This document shows positions 43,724 to 53,101 of a DNA stretch of 64,000 nt, one piece after another. The notes under the pieces were generated by a model. The model did not search any database, was not told the DNA's origin, and worked only from the letters and a program-made list of their open reading frames with translations. The position numbers and the translations under genes were made by a program. The DNA is from a bacterium (GTDB lineage: Bacteria > Acidobacteriota > Thermoanaerobaculia > Multivoradales > J023), in NCBI GenBank assembly GCA_024226315.1, contig JAAELT010000476.1, positions 19,729 through 83,728 of the forward strand, given 5' to 3'. The number at the start of each line of letters is the position of its first letter. The stretch's first letter is position 1.

Positions 43724-45061
43724 CTAGGCGGCGACACGGCTACCGACCAGGGAGTGCGGAAACGCCTTCTCTACTACCACCCGAGTCATGCTTCCAAGCT
43801 CGGCGGCCTGCTCGCCGAAGTCGAAGTGCAACAGGCGATGACAAGGAGTTCGCCCGGTCTGGGATCCTGGCTGCTTACCCCAAGAAGTAACCAAGATATC
43901 GAAAGTCTCCCCCACCAGCGTTTGGTTAATCTCCAGCTGGATTCCTTTCTGCAACGCGAACAGGCGCTGGAGGCGCCGATCGGCGACCCCCATCTCGACA
44001 ATCGGCACCTTGAGACGGGGTGCGGCAGTGCCAGGACGCGAGGAGTACTTGAAGGCGAAGATGGACGCGAAACGCACCTCGGATATCAGCTCGAGCGTAG
44101 CCTCGAAGTCCTCGTCTGTCTCGCCCGGGAAACCAACGATAATGTCGGTCGAGAGCGCGATTCCGGGACGGCTGGTGCGCAATCTACCGATCAGGTCCCG
44201 ATACAGCTCAATGTCATAGCCGCGACCCATCAGGCGGAGAATGCGATCTGAGCCGGATTGGACGGGCAAATGGAGGTAGGGGCAGATATTGGCGTGCCGG
44301 CCTAGCTGATCAACCATGTCCTGCGTGAAGTCGCGCGGGTACGAGGTAACGAAGCGCAGTCGCTCGAGCCCGTCAATTCGAGCGACGCGATCCAGGAGAA
44401 CCGCGAAATCAGCGGCGGTCGAGGGATCCCGCCAGTGGTTGACGGTCTGACCGAGTAGCTCGATCTCCCTGAATCCGAAGTCGAGCAGGTGCCGAACTTC
44501 GGCGAGGATGTGCTCCATCGGCCGATTCTGCTCCGGACCTCGGGTGCTGGGAACGATGCAGAAGGTGCACTTCTTGTTGCAGCCCTCGATGATCGTCACC
44601 ATACCTTTGTAGGTACCCTCCCGGGAAAGTAGGTCGAGATCGTAGTTGCGCTCGGCGGCGTCAGGAAAGCCAGTGGCTACCACCCGCCGGCCAGACAGTC
44701 TTCGCTGCAGGACCTGCCCGACCTCACCGACCCTCGCGGGTCCAATTACGAAGTCGAGGTCGGGCAGCCTCTCGAGCGCCCGATCGCCTTCCTGTTGAGC
44801 CACGCAACCACAGAAACCCAATAACAACTCGGGCCGATGGCGCTTCATCACGCGATACTCGCCGAGACGCGAGTAGGCCTTCTGAGCCGCCTTCTCCCTG
44901 ACACTGCAGGAATTGAGGAGAATCAGATCCGCTTCTTGTGGGTCGCGGGTGGGCAAGACACCTTGCTGCATGAGTTGGCTCGACAGCCGTTGGCTGTCGA
45001 GCTCATTCATCTGGCAACCCCAGGTCTCAACGAAGAACCGTCTGGGAGGCGCCAGCGTCAC
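43724..45061 (-). CDS. miaB: tRNA-2-methylthio-N6-dimethylallyladenosine synthase
   Basis: 445 residues from GTG 45061, overlapping the upstream lipoprotein stop as GTGA. The N-terminal UPF0004 domain has three cluster cysteines (VETWGCQMN, LNSCSVREKA, GFCGCVAQQEG). The radical SAM domain has the CxxxCxxC motif in GCNKKCTFCIVPSTRGPEQ, and a C-terminal TRAM-like region (about 375-440) binds tRNA. It adds a methylthio group to i6A37 of tRNAs reading UNN codons. Confidence 0.96.
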   Translation of the reverse strand: MTLAPPRRFFVETWGCQMNELDSQRLSSQLMQQGVLPTRDPQEADLILLNSCSVREKAAQKAYSRLGEYRVMKRHRPELLLGFCGCVAQQEGDRALERLPDLDFVIGPARVGEVGQVLQRRLSGRRVVATGFPDAAERNYDLDLLSREGTYKGMVTIIEGCNKKCTFCIVPSTRGPEQNRPMEHILAEVRHLLDFGFREIELLGQTVNHWRDPSTAADFAVLLDRVARIDGLERLRFVTSYPRDFTQDMVDQLGRHANICPYLHLPVQSGSDRILRLMGRGYDIELYRDLIGRLRTSRPGIALSTDIIVGFPGETDEDFEATLELISEVRFASIFAFKYSSRPGTAAPRLKVPIVEMGVADRRLQRLFALQKGIQLEINQTLVGETFDILVTSWGKQPGSQTGRTPCHRLLHFDFGEQAAELGSMTRVVVEKAFPHSLVGSRVAA

Positions 45062-45897
45062 GAATCCCCCTCTTCGATATCAAAAGCCGGCGGATCGACC
45101 GCCTCGGCTGCCGGAAACCTCTCCAGGCTCTTGCGCTCCTCCGTCGTCGGCTCCAGTTCCCATCCCTGGTTCAGCCAACCTTGCGGCACGCCGGCGCGTT
45201 GTCCCTCGTTGACCAGGACTTCGAGCTCCTGGCTGTAGCGCGAAGCCGTCTCACGCAGCTGGTCCAGTCGATCCAGGACCCGGTCCCAAGCTGGTTTCAG
45301 CTGGCTGTCACGAAGATAAGGATCCTCCTCCGCATAGAACTGCTGACGCAGAGCCGCGGACTCGAGCTCCAGCTCGGTGATGCGGTCAATCGTCCGGCGC
45401 CAACCCATACGCAACTCGAGAGCCTGGCCGCGCCAGTACTGCTCGTCGCGGATCTCGTCGCCCTCGTCTCGCGGTGGCGGCTCTAGATCAGACACCGGAG
45501 CGGCTGGTGGGCTGTCGAGAAGGATGACTTCTGCATCCTTGGCGTACTCGTGCAGATTCTCGTCATTGATGACCGCGATGGACTCCTTGGTCTGGCCTTT
45601 CCGCGCCTTGGCCAATCGAGAGGCCTCCAGCAAGCTCTTTGGCTGATCGTCGTCGCCGCCCGGGTCGATCACTTTGACCGTCGGACGGGACGGTTGGATC
45701 TCTCGTATTGGAGGCGGCAGCGGCGGCGGCGGCGCGGCCAGCTGTGGGGTGACCTGCGTCAAGGTCTGTGACGGTATCGTTTCCGTCGACTCCTTGTTGC
45801 CGGAACAGGCCCAACCCGCGACGGCCCATAAGGCGATCAGAGCCCTGATCTGAGCTCGCCACCGCCGGTTTCCGGCGTTCTTCATACTTGTCTTCAT
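45058..45897 (-). CDS. Putative lipoprotein with Pro-rich and coiled-coil regions
   Basis: 279 residues from ATG 45897, preferred to the GTG at 45903 because GGAAGG is nine bases upstream of the ATG. The signal ends in a lipobox-like AVAGWAC followed by SGN, so it is probably a lipoprotein. A Pro-rich segment (about 45-70, with APPPPLPPPI), an acidic linker and a helical region (about 150-235, WRRTIDRITELELESAALRQ and following) come next. The family is not recognised. The overlap with miaB and location below ptsI suggest co-transcription only. Confidence 0.7.
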   Translation of the reverse strand: MKTSMKNAGNRRWRAQIRALIALWAVAGWACSGNKESTETIPSQTLTQVTPQLAAPPPPLPPPIREIQPSRPTVKVIDPGGDDDQPKSLLEASRLAKARKGQTKESIAVINDENLHEYAKDAEVILLDSPPAAPVSDLEPPPRDEGDEIRDEQYWRGQALELRMGWRRTIDRITELELESAALRQQFYAEEDPYLRDSQLKPAWDRVLDRLDQLRETASRYSQELEVLVNEGQRAGVPQGWLNQGWELEPTTEERKSLERFPAAEAVDPPAFDIEEGDS

Positions 45898-45998
45898 GTC
45901 CACCCACCTTCCGTAGGTCGCCGTTCGTCCGCAGGCGGATCAAGACTACCACCAGCGATCGGCCGTGGGGCCGAAACCTCGGGCAGGTGTGCTGCTCT

Positions 45999-47768
45999 TC
46001 AGGCTGTGGCGTTCTCGACCGATTCGCCGAGCTGAGCGCGAAGGTACTCGTTGACCTCGACCGCCGTCGCCAGGTTGGAGCAGGTTTCGGCCATCTCCTC
46101 GAGCTTCTCCACCGACAGCTCGCGGACCCTCCGCTTGATGGTCGGCACCCGCCGAGGGCTAACCGAGAGACGCCTGAGCCCACAGCCGAGGAGTACCGCT
46201 GTCATCCGTGCGTCCGCTGCCATCTCGCCACAGATGCTGACCTCGATACCGGCTTCGGCCGCGTTGCGGACGATCAACCGCAGCATTCGCAACATCCCGG
46301 GATGCAGTGGACGATAGAGATCCGCGACGTGCTCATTGCTCCGGTCGACCGCCAATGCATACTGAATCAGGTCGTTGGTGCCGATCGAGAAGAAGTCGAC
46401 GTAGCGCGCCAGGATGTCGGTGATGAGGGCGGCGGCGGGCACCTCCACCATGATTCCGAGCTTGAAATCGCGCCGGAACGGTAGCTCCTCTCTCTCTAAC
46501 TGCTCCATCACGCCTTCGGCAACCCGCCGAAACTCGAGGATCTCTTCGGGGATGGTCACTAGCGGCAACATGATCCACAGGTCGCCGTATACCGTCGCGC
46601 GAATGAGCGCACGGAGCTGAGTCAGGAAAATGTCCGGCCGGGCCAGAGTCAACCGGATACCACGCAGTCCGAGGACAGGGTTGTTCTCCTGGGTCTCCAT
46701 GACCTCCCGGGCAATCTTGCGCCCGCCAAGGTCGTAGGTACGGATGATGGCCGGATTTGGCGCCGCGGCCTCGATCATCTTGCGATAGATCGCAAGATGC
46801 TCTTCTTCGGAGGGCAGCTCGGGGCTTCTCTCGATGTAGAGGAACTCGCTGCGATAGAGACCGATGCCGGCGGCTGCATAGCGCCGCACATCGTCGAGCT
46901 CTTCCGGCAGGTCGATATTGGCCATGACCTGGATCTCGGTGCCATCGAGAGTCACCGGCGGCAGCTCGCTGGCCGCAAGCAGTCTCTGCTCCTCAAGCTG
47001 CCGCTCGCGACGTCGTTGGCGATAGCTCTCGATGGTTCGAGCATCAGGGTGCAGCACCACGCTGCCAGCGGTACCGTCGACAAGGATCGGCATCTCGACT
47101 TGATCGGCAAGCTTGTGGCTGATGCCGCCGACCCCGAGTACCAGCGGTAGGTTCAGCGAGCGGGCTATGATCGTCGTGTGGGAAGTCGGGCTGCCGTGCT
47201 CGATGACGAAGCCGATAACGTTCTCGCGGCCGAGTCTGACAGCATCGGAAGGCGACAGGTCGTCGGCGACGATCACCACGTCGCCCTGGACCTCGGAAAG
47301 CTGGTGCAGGTGAATTCCTCGCAGGCTGCGAATGACGTAGCGGCAAACGTGCCGCAAGTCCTCTTGCCGGTCCCGCAGGTGCTGGGAGTCGATCTCGTCG
47401 AAGCGGGCTTGAATCTCACCTACTGTTTCCTGCAGCGCCCACTCGGCGTTGACGTGTTCGCGGCGAATGTGCTCGTGCACCCCCTCCAGAAAAGAGCTGT
47501 CGGAGAGCACCAGGGCCTGGGCGTCGAAAATGCCGGCAAGCTCGTCGCCGAGCTCGGTGCCGACACGATCACGCAAGCGCCCGATCTCCTGTCGGCTGCT
47601 CTCGACAGCCTGTTGAAAGCGCGCGATCTCAGCATCGATCTCGGTTGACGGCAGGGGAATCTGGTAGATGTCGCCAATGCGAGTGCTGATGCACACGGCG
47701 GCGCCGATGGCGATTCCATCCGCGGCACCGATACCTTGAAAAGTCTCCATCTCGCAGCTCCGGCTCAT
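45999..47768 (-). CDS. ptsI: Phosphoenolpyruvate-protein phosphotransferase (PTS enzyme I)
   Basis: 589 residues. The active-site histidine is in the swivel motif HGSPTSHTTIIARSLNLPLVLG; the PEP-binding barrel motifs LYRSEFLYI, GLRGIRLTL and SIGTNDLIQYALAVDR, and the catalytic cysteine in VSICGEMA, are present. It takes phosphate from PEP and passes it to HPr. The start overlaps the ptsH stop as ATGA. No sugar-specific EIIB or EIIC is encoded nearby. Confidence 0.96.
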   Translation of the reverse strand: MSRSCEMETFQGIGAADGIAIGAAVCISTRIGDIYQIPLPSTEIDAEIARFQQAVESSRQEIGRLRDRVGTELGDELAGIFDAQALVLSDSSFLEGVHEHIRREHVNAEWALQETVGEIQARFDEIDSQHLRDRQEDLRHVCRYVIRSLRGIHLHQLSEVQGDVVIVADDLSPSDAVRLGRENVIGFVIEHGSPTSHTTIIARSLNLPLVLGVGGISHKLADQVEMPILVDGTAGSVVLHPDARTIESYRQRRRERQLEEQRLLAASELPPVTLDGTEIQVMANIDLPEELDDVRRYAAAGIGLYRSEFLYIERSPELPSEEEHLAIYRKMIEAAAPNPAIIRTYDLGGRKIAREVMETQENNPVLGLRGIRLTLARPDIFLTQLRALIRATVYGDLWIMLPLVTIPEEILEFRRVAEGVMEQLEREELPFRRDFKLGIMVEVPAAALITDILARYVDFFSIGTNDLIQYALAVDRSNEHVADLYRPLHPGMLRMLRLIVRNAAEAGIEVSICGEMAADARMTAVLLGCGLRRLSVSPRRVPTIKRRVRELSVEKLEEMAETCSNLATAVEVNEYLRAQLGESVENATA

Positions 47769-48034
47769 CCGTCCTCGTCGAAACGATTCCGAATCAGCGT
47801 GCTGACCGCTTCGATCGCCTCGCCCTCGTCGGCGCCTTCACAGATGACCGAGACCTTGGTCCCCTGAGCGGCACCGATCGCCATCAGGCCGAGGATGCTC
47901 TTCGCGTCGACCGCTTCACCATCTTTGATCAGTCGCACGTCACAGCCGAAGCGACCGGCCGTGTGCACCAGCTTGGCGGCTGCTCTAGCATGCAGGCCGA
48001 GGCGGTTGAGAATTTCGAGATCACGCTCGATCAT
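47765..48034 (-). CDS. ptsH: HPr phosphocarrier protein
   Basis: 89 residues. His15 in GLHARAA is the site phosphorylated by enzyme I, and Ser46 in AKSILGLMAI is the site for the HPr kinase encoded at 49494-50447, so both regulatory and relay phosphorylations are possible. The start overlaps the EIIA gene by 14 bases and its stop overlaps ptsI by four. Confidence 0.96.
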   Translation of the reverse strand: MIERDLEILNRLGLHARAAAKLVHTAGRFGCDVRLIKDGEAVDAKSILGLMAIGAAQGTKVSVICEGADEGEAIEAVSTLIRNRFDEDG

Positions 48035-48464
48035 CGGATTCCTCGCACTGCTCGAGCTGATCGACGGGTCGCGGTACGTCTTTGCTGCTGCGGATGCTCG
48101 ACCGGCCTTTGTCGCGAATCCAGGTCGTGAGATCGCACAGGGGCATGTCGTTGGTGACCAGACAACCCAGCCGTACCACCATTGGCAGATTGACGCCGGA
48201 GATCACCTCCACACGCCCCGGATCGTGGAATGCCATCGCGACGTTGAAGGGAGTACCACCGAGGATATCGGTCAAGATGAGGATCCCCTCGTCTCGATCG
48301 AAGCGACGTAGCGCGTCCCCGACTTTGTGGTGAGCCTCTTCGACTCCGTCGGACCAGTCGAGAGCCAGAGCCTCGAAACTCTCGAGGTCTCCGGAAATGA
48401 CGCGCGCGGCTGCCAGAAACTCCGGCGCCAGGCCGCCATGGGTCAGTATGAGCACTCCAGCCAT
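48021..48464 (-). CDS. PTS EIIA component, mannose (ManX) family
   Basis: 147 residues. The N-terminal strand and phosphorylatable histidine are in GVLILTHGGLAPEFL (His9), and the LTDILGGTPFNVAM segment is the family signature. A charged C-terminal tail of about 30 residues (RDKGRSSIRSSKDVPRP) is extra. The cognate EIIB/C/D subunits are absent, so it is likely to act as a phosphorylation-dependent regulator, as in other Gram-negative hprK-rapZ clusters. Confidence 0.92.
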   Translation of the reverse strand: MAGVLILTHGGLAPEFLAAARVISGDLESFEALALDWSDGVEEAHHKVGDALRRFDRDEGILILTDILGGTPFNVAMAFHDPGRVEVISGVNLPMVVRLGCLVTNDMPLCDLTTWIRDKGRSSIRSSKDVPRPVDQLEQCEESDDRA

Positions 48465-48589
48465 CGAGAATCTCGTCTCAGGCGTCTTGACTTGGTCGGA
48501 GAATGTGCAGAAATCGAGCGCTTCGGCTCAGGGCCGGGTGATGGTATCGCCGGCGTCGGACAATGACAATGTGCCTTCGGTCAGCCGAT

Positions 48590-49516
48590 TCATCCCCCGC
48601 GATCCAAATCGCGGTGCCGCAGGCGAACTCGCCATTTTGCGCGACCGAGGCTGTCTGCCAGAGACTCGCACATGGCGACTGATCGGTGCCGACCTCCTGT
48701 GCAACCGATCGCCAGTGAGAGGTAGCTACGATTCTCCCTCTGGTACCTGGGAAGCAGAAAGCCCAACAGATCTTCGAGACGGTGCCGTAGCTCTCGGAAG
48801 TCCTTCTCCGCCTCGAGGAATTCCTGAACGGGGCGGTCTTGGCCGCTCTGCTGACGGAGATCGGGGTTGAAATAGGGATTGGGTAGGAAACGGACGTCCA
48901 AGACGAGGTCGCTGCCGGCAGGAATCCCGTGCTTGAAACCGAAGCTGACCAGAGAGACGGTCAGCGAGCCCTCGGCACCGTCGGCGAACTCTTTGTAGAT
49001 CTCGCGCCGGACGTCGTGCACCGACCAATCACTGGTATCGAAGATCAGGTCTGCCCTGCCACGGAGTGCGGCCAGCAAATGCTTCTCGCGGCGGATCCCA
49101 TCGATCACCGGGCGCTCTCCGATCCCGATAGGATGACTGCGGCGGGTTTCCGAATACCGACGCAGCAGCGCCTCCTCCGTCGCCTCCAGAAAAACAACGG
49201 TCAGCTCGAAGCACTGACGGTTGATTCCCTCGAGCAGCTTGGGCAGAACTTCGGCCGAGCCTGGTGCCCGTACGTCCGTGACGACGGCCAACTTCTTCCG
49301 GTGGTCACCGACTTGCGCCAGGGGATCCGCAAGGAAAGTCTTCAGCAGCGGCAGAGGCAGGTTGTCGACACAGTAGTAGCCGATGTCTTCGAGAGCATTG
49401 GCGGCTGTGCTCTTGCCGGATCCCGACAACCCCGAGATCACAAGCAGGCGAGCCTTGGTGCGATCGCCGCTCCGACTGGCCGAACTGGACCGGCTAATGC
49501 TGGCTTCGTTGCTCAA
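48590..49516 (-). CDS. rapZ: RapZ, nucleotide-binding RNase adapter family
   Basis: 308 residues from a TTG at 49516, with an AGG six bases upstream; no ATG or GTG precedes the Walker A LSGSGKSTAANALED. The conserved VDNLP, TDVR and SFGFKHGIPAGSDLVLDVRFLPNPY, and the C-terminal IGCTGGRHRSVAM, define the family. In Escherichia coli RapZ recruits RNase E to a small RNA controlling amino-sugar synthesis; in other bacteria it sits with HprK and PTS genes as here. About 20 residues precede the usual start of the protein. Confidence 0.93.
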   Translation of the reverse strand: MSNEASISRSSSASRSGDRTKARLLVISGLSGSGKSTAANALEDIGYYCVDNLPLPLLKTFLADPLAQVGDHRKKLAVVTDVRAPGSAEVLPKLLEGINRQCFELTVVFLEATEEALLRRYSETRRSHPIGIGERPVIDGIRREKHLLAALRGRADLIFDTSDWSVHDVRREIYKEFADGAEGSLTVSLVSFGFKHGIPAGSDLVLDVRFLPNPYFNPDLRQQSGQDRPVQEFLEAEKDFRELRHRLEDLLGFLLPRYQRENRSYLSLAIGCTGGRHRSVAMCESLADSLGRAKWRVRLRHRDLDRGG

Positions 49517-50447
49517 GCTTAGCCTCGAGCTGCAACGCGAACTCCCGCGCCGAGTCGTGTCCCTGGAGTTTCAAGACGTGGTTGCGCGCGGCGATCTCGA
49601 CCAGACTCGCGACGTTTCGGCCGGTCGCGACTGGCATCCGAATGTAGGGGATGGGCGTTTCCAGAATCGTATAAACGGTCTCGTCCAGCCCCAGGCGATC
49701 GTAGACTTTGTCCTTCTCCCATGGTTCGAGCTCCACGACCAGATCGATCGTCTTGCGCTCCCGAACCGCAGCCAATCCGAAGAGATCCTTGACGTTGACG
49801 ATGCCCAGTCCACGCAGCTCCATGTGATGCTTCGCCGGCTCCTCACAGTAGCCGATCAGGTCCCCACTGGGATAGCGACGAACGGTGACGCGGTCGTCGG
49901 CCACCAGGCTGTGGCCACGGGTGATCAGATCCAGGGCCGATTCGCTCTTGCCGACCCCGCTCTTGCCGATCAGTAGGACTCCGAGCCCGTAAACATCGAT
50001 CAGGACCGCATGAAGATGGGTGACCGGAACGAGATGATCTTCGAGGAAGAAGCTCAGTCGCTTGATCACCGTCGACGACAGTGAAGTAGAGCCCAGAATC
50101 GGAATCTTCTTGTCACGACACAACTCGTGAAACGTGGGAAAGGGCTCGATGCCCTTGGTGATGACAAACACCGGCACCGGTAGATCTACGATGTTGCGAA
50201 AACGCTCGCGGCGCTTGTCCGCGGCCATCGTCTTCAGGAACTCGGTCTCGCTTTCCCCGATGATCTGCACGCGCCCGGGCTTGATGTACCGATAGTAGCC
50301 AGCAAAAGCGAGACCGGGTTTTTGAACCCGCGGGTGGGTGATGCGCTGCTCGAGGTGAACGTCGCCGCACAGGACCCGAAGGTGGAGGTCAGAGAGCTCG
50401 GTTCCGAGGAGCTCGGTGACCTCCACATGCGGGACCGCAGGAGCCAC
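49494..50447 (-). CDS. hprK: HPr kinase/phosphorylase
   Basis: 317 residues from GTG 50447, immediately after the ptsN stop. The N-domain has PRVQKPGLAFAGY, the catalytic domain a P-loop GKSGVGKSESALDLI, then ADDRVTVRR and the C-terminal signature LPVATGRNVA-like IRMPVATGRNVASLVEIAA. It phosphorylates HPr on Ser46 and reverses this by phosphorolysis. It overlaps rapZ by 23 bases. Confidence 0.95.
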   Translation of the reverse strand: MAPAVPHVEVTELLGTELSDLHLRVLCGDVHLEQRITHPRVQKPGLAFAGYYRYIKPGRVQIIGESETEFLKTMAADKRRERFRNIVDLPVPVFVITKGIEPFPTFHELCRDKKIPILGSTSLSSTVIKRLSFFLEDHLVPVTHLHAVLIDVYGLGVLLIGKSGVGKSESALDLITRGHSLVADDRVTVRRYPSGDLIGYCEEPAKHHMELRGLGIVNVKDLFGLAAVRERKTIDLVVELEPWEKDKVYDRLGLDETVYTILETPIPYIRMPVATGRNVASLVEIAARNHVLKLQGHDSAREFALQLEAKLEQRSQH

Positions 50448-50900
50448 CTAGAACTCCTCCTGGAGCAAAGGGTAAATCGCCGAAGGATCGTCGACTTCGA
50501 AGATCCGCTCGATATGGCGATCGGCCTTCAGCCACCTGGAGATCGCGGCCAGGCACTGGAGATGCGCCGCCGGCTGGTTCTCCGGCGAGACGACCAGGAA
50601 GAACAACCGCACGGGCCTATTGTCCACCGCCTCGAACTCGATCCCTTCGCTGAGCAGAGCGACCGCCACGACTACCTGGTCGATGCCGGCCATCTTGCAG
50701 TGCGGTACCGCCACCCCGTCACCGATTCCTGTCGATCCGAGTCGCTCCCGCTCCCAGAGCTTCTCGTACAGATCGTCCGGGTTGCTGAAATGACCGGCTT
50801 CGACAACCCGGTCCGAGAGAGCCCGCAACAGCGACGATTGATCGAAGCATGGAAGATTCAAGAAGACCAGCCTCGGATCCGTCAAGCCAGCGAGATGCAT
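50448..50900 (-). CDS. ptsN: PTS EIIA-Ntr (PtsN)-like regulator
   Basis: 150 residues. The phosphorylation site is the histidine in DGVAVPHCKMAGI, and ENQPAAHLQCLAAISRWL is the family's second landmark. Its position between hpf and hprK, close to rpoN, matches the conserved rpoN-hpf-ptsN-rapZ neighbourhood of Proteobacteria, where EIIA-Ntr links PTS phosphorylation to nitrogen and potassium control. Confidence 0.92.
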   Translation of the reverse strand: MHLAGLTDPRLVFLNLPCFDQSSLLRALSDRVVEAGHFSNPDDLYEKLWERERLGSTGIGDGVAVPHCKMAGIDQVVVAVALLSEGIEFEAVDNRPVRLFFLVVSPENQPAAHLQCLAAISRWLKADRHIERIFEVDDPSAIYPLLQEEF

Positions 50901-50910
50901 GGCTCGGTGT

Positions 50911-51459
50911 CTAGAATTCGGGTGCGATGAGACCGTAGTTCGCGTCCTTGCGCCGGTAGATGACGCTCACGCGATCGGTCCCCGCGTCGCGAAAGACGAA
51001 GAACTCGTTCTTGGACTGATCCAGCTCGAGGGCGGCTTCGTCGATGGTCATGGGCTTGATCGGCAGCCGCGTGGTCTTGATCACACGCGGACGCTCGCCG
51101 TCGCTGACGCTCGAGGCGTCGAGAACTTCGAGCGGCCAGTGGTGAGCCTCGTCATGGCGCTGCGCGCGCCGCCGCTTGTCCATGTACTTCTTGCGTGCTC
51201 TGCGGGCCTGTTTCTCGATCTTGTCGACACCGGCGTTGATCGCCTCCCGCATATGCTCAGACTCTTCTGTGGCCTGCAATGCACCATGTCGGTGCCTCAC
51301 GTGGAACTCGGCAATCTGGCGACGCTTCTCGTTCTCCAAGATCACATGGACATCCACCGGTTCGTCGAGGAACTTGTCCAGTTTCGCGAGCTTACGCTCG
51401 GTATACTCTCTGATCCGGTCGCCCACATTGAAGTGCCTTCCGGTGAACTCGATTCTCAT
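50911..51459 (-). CDS. hpf: Ribosome hibernation promoting factor, long form
   Basis: 182 residues from ATG 51459 behind GGAGAG; the longer frame is rejected because MRIEFTGRHFNVGDRIREYT is the standard start. The N-terminal S30AE domain (1-100) binds the decoding site of the 30S subunit; the C-terminal dimerisation domain (about 120-182, LPIKPMTIDEAALELD ... FFVFRDAGTDRVSVIYRRKD) makes 100S ribosome dimers, so this is the long form. Encoded between rpoN and ptsN. Confidence 0.95.
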   Translation of the reverse strand: MRIEFTGRHFNVGDRIREYTERKLAKLDKFLDEPVDVHVILENEKRRQIAEFHVRHRHGALQATEESEHMREAINAGVDKIEKQARRARKKYMDKRRRAQRHDEAHHWPLEVLDASSVSDGERPRVIKTTRLPIKPMTIDEAALELDQSKNEFFVFRDAGTDRVSVIYRRKDANYGLIAPEF

Positions 51460-51527
51460 CCGCTTCTCTCCTGGATGTTGACCAAAAAGAACTGGGGAGC
51501 TTCTCGACGGCATCTGCCACCGCCGAG

Positions 51528-53048
51528 CTAGAAAATCTGCTTGCGATCGGTTGATGACGGAATTCCCAACTCGTCGCGATACTTGGCAACAGTGCGTCGT
51601 GCGATGTGGATGCCCTCGCGATTGAGAATCCGCATCAACTCGCTGTCCGACAGCGGCTTCTTGGCGTCTTCGCCCTGGATGAAGTGCTCGATCTTCCGTT
51701 TCACCGTAAGCGAGGAAATGTCACCACCGTAGTCCCGATCTATCCCGCTGTGGAAGAAGAACTTCATCGGCAGCAGTCCTCGGGGAGTGTGCATGTACTT
51801 GTTCGAGACCACTCTGCTGACAGTCGACTCGTGCATTTCGATATCTTCGGCCACATCTCGGAGCACCATCGGCCGCAGGTGTTCGACACCATGGTCGAAG
51901 AAAGCCCGCTGTTGCTGCACGATAGAGGTCGAGACCTTGTAGATCGTACGCTGACGCTGGTCCAGGCTCTTGATCAGCCAGACAGCCGAGCGCATCTTGT
52001 CCTTGATGAAAGCCTGTGCCTCGGCCTCGGACTTCTGTTGACGCATCGCCTGCAACATTTTGCGGTAGGCGCGGCTGACTCTCAGGCGAGGAAGGCCGTT
52101 GTCGTTGAGCTGCACGACGTAGGAATCTCCGACCTTGACGATGTGGACATCAGGTTCCACATAGTGAGTTCGCTCGGTCGAGAACTTGCGCCCAGGTCGG
52201 GTGTTGAGCTGGCTGATCTTCTCGACCGCGGGTTTGAGCGCTGCTAGCGGGATTTCGAGCTCTTTGGCAATCGCCTCGAACTTACGCCGAGTGAACGACT
52301 CCCAACGCTGCTCCACGAGGTACCGCGCTAGAGAATCCTCCGGCTCGTCCTCCGCGTCGAGTTGACGCAGCAAGCTCTCCTGAAGGGATCCGCAAGCAAC
52401 TCCAGACGGATCGAAGCTGCGGACCAACTCCAGGGCCTCTTCCACGTCCTCGAGTCGATAGCCGTTGGCACCCTCCTCGCCCGAGGCGTCGAGAGGGTGG
52501 TCGTCGGCAGCGTGACCACCGGAGTGGTCGACATAACCGTCCGCTCCCATTTCCTGGATTTCTTCGACCGTCGCCACCAGAAACCCTTCCGGATCCAGGT
52601 TGCCGATGATCAACTCGGCGATCTCCCGCTGCAGCGACGGGATCGACATCATGTGGAGTTGCCAGAGCAGGTGGTCGTACAGGTCGTCTTCACGGGTCAG
52701 AGTGTTCTCGAGCGGTGGGCCCTGCCGTTCCTCGAATACCGAGGAGTGCCCGGACCCCTCCCAGCTCTCCTGGTGGTCGCCGAAGAAAGCCTCGAGATCG
52801 ATATCCGAAAGCGCCTCCTCCTCCTTCTCCGCCTCCTTCTCGGCTTCTTCCTTCGCATCTCCGTCTGCGGGAGAGGCCTCTTCGTAGGGTTCGTTCTCCT
52901 CCAAGACGGGGTTCTCCACCAACTCCTGGGTCAGCACGCCCTCAAGCTCCAGCCTAGTCATCTGCAGCAGCTTGATCGCCTGCTGCAAAGAAGGCGTCAT
53001 CACCAGCCTTTGAGCCAGCTTGAGGGAGAGTTTCTGCTCTAATGCCAT
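51528..53048 (-). CDS. rpoN: RNA polymerase sigma-54 factor
   Basis: 506 residues. Region I is the glutamine/leucine-rich QKLSLKLAQRLVMTPSLQQA, followed by an acidic region II (about 55-110). The core-binding domain, the helix-turn-helix (VAEDIEMHESTVSRVVSNKY) and the C-terminal RpoN box ARRTVAKYRDELGIPS, which reads the -24 element, are intact. Genes it serves need enhancer-binding activators; none is encoded in the window. lptB is upstream with a 53-base gap. Confidence 0.97.
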   Translation of the reverse strand: MALEQKLSLKLAQRLVMTPSLQQAIKLLQMTRLELEGVLTQELVENPVLEENEPYEEASPADGDAKEEAEKEAEKEEEALSDIDLEAFFGDHQESWEGSGHSSVFEERQGPPLENTLTREDDLYDHLLWQLHMMSIPSLQREIAELIIGNLDPEGFLVATVEEIQEMGADGYVDHSGGHAADDHPLDASGEEGANGYRLEDVEEALELVRSFDPSGVACGSLQESLLRQLDAEDEPEDSLARYLVEQRWESFTRRKFEAIAKELEIPLAALKPAVEKISQLNTRPGRKFSTERTHYVEPDVHIVKVGDSYVVQLNDNGLPRLRVSRAYRKMLQAMRQQKSEAEAQAFIKDKMRSAVWLIKSLDQRQRTIYKVSTSIVQQQRAFFDHGVEHLRPMVLRDVAEDIEMHESTVSRVVSNKYMHTPRGLLPMKFFFHSGIDRDYGGDISSLTVKRKIEHFIQGEDAKKPLSDSELMRILNREGIHIARRTVAKYRDELGIPSSTDRKQIF

Positions 53049-53101
53049 GATGCGACTAACTGATCATCGAAGATCGGGCACCCCTGAGGGGTAATAGCAC
53101 T

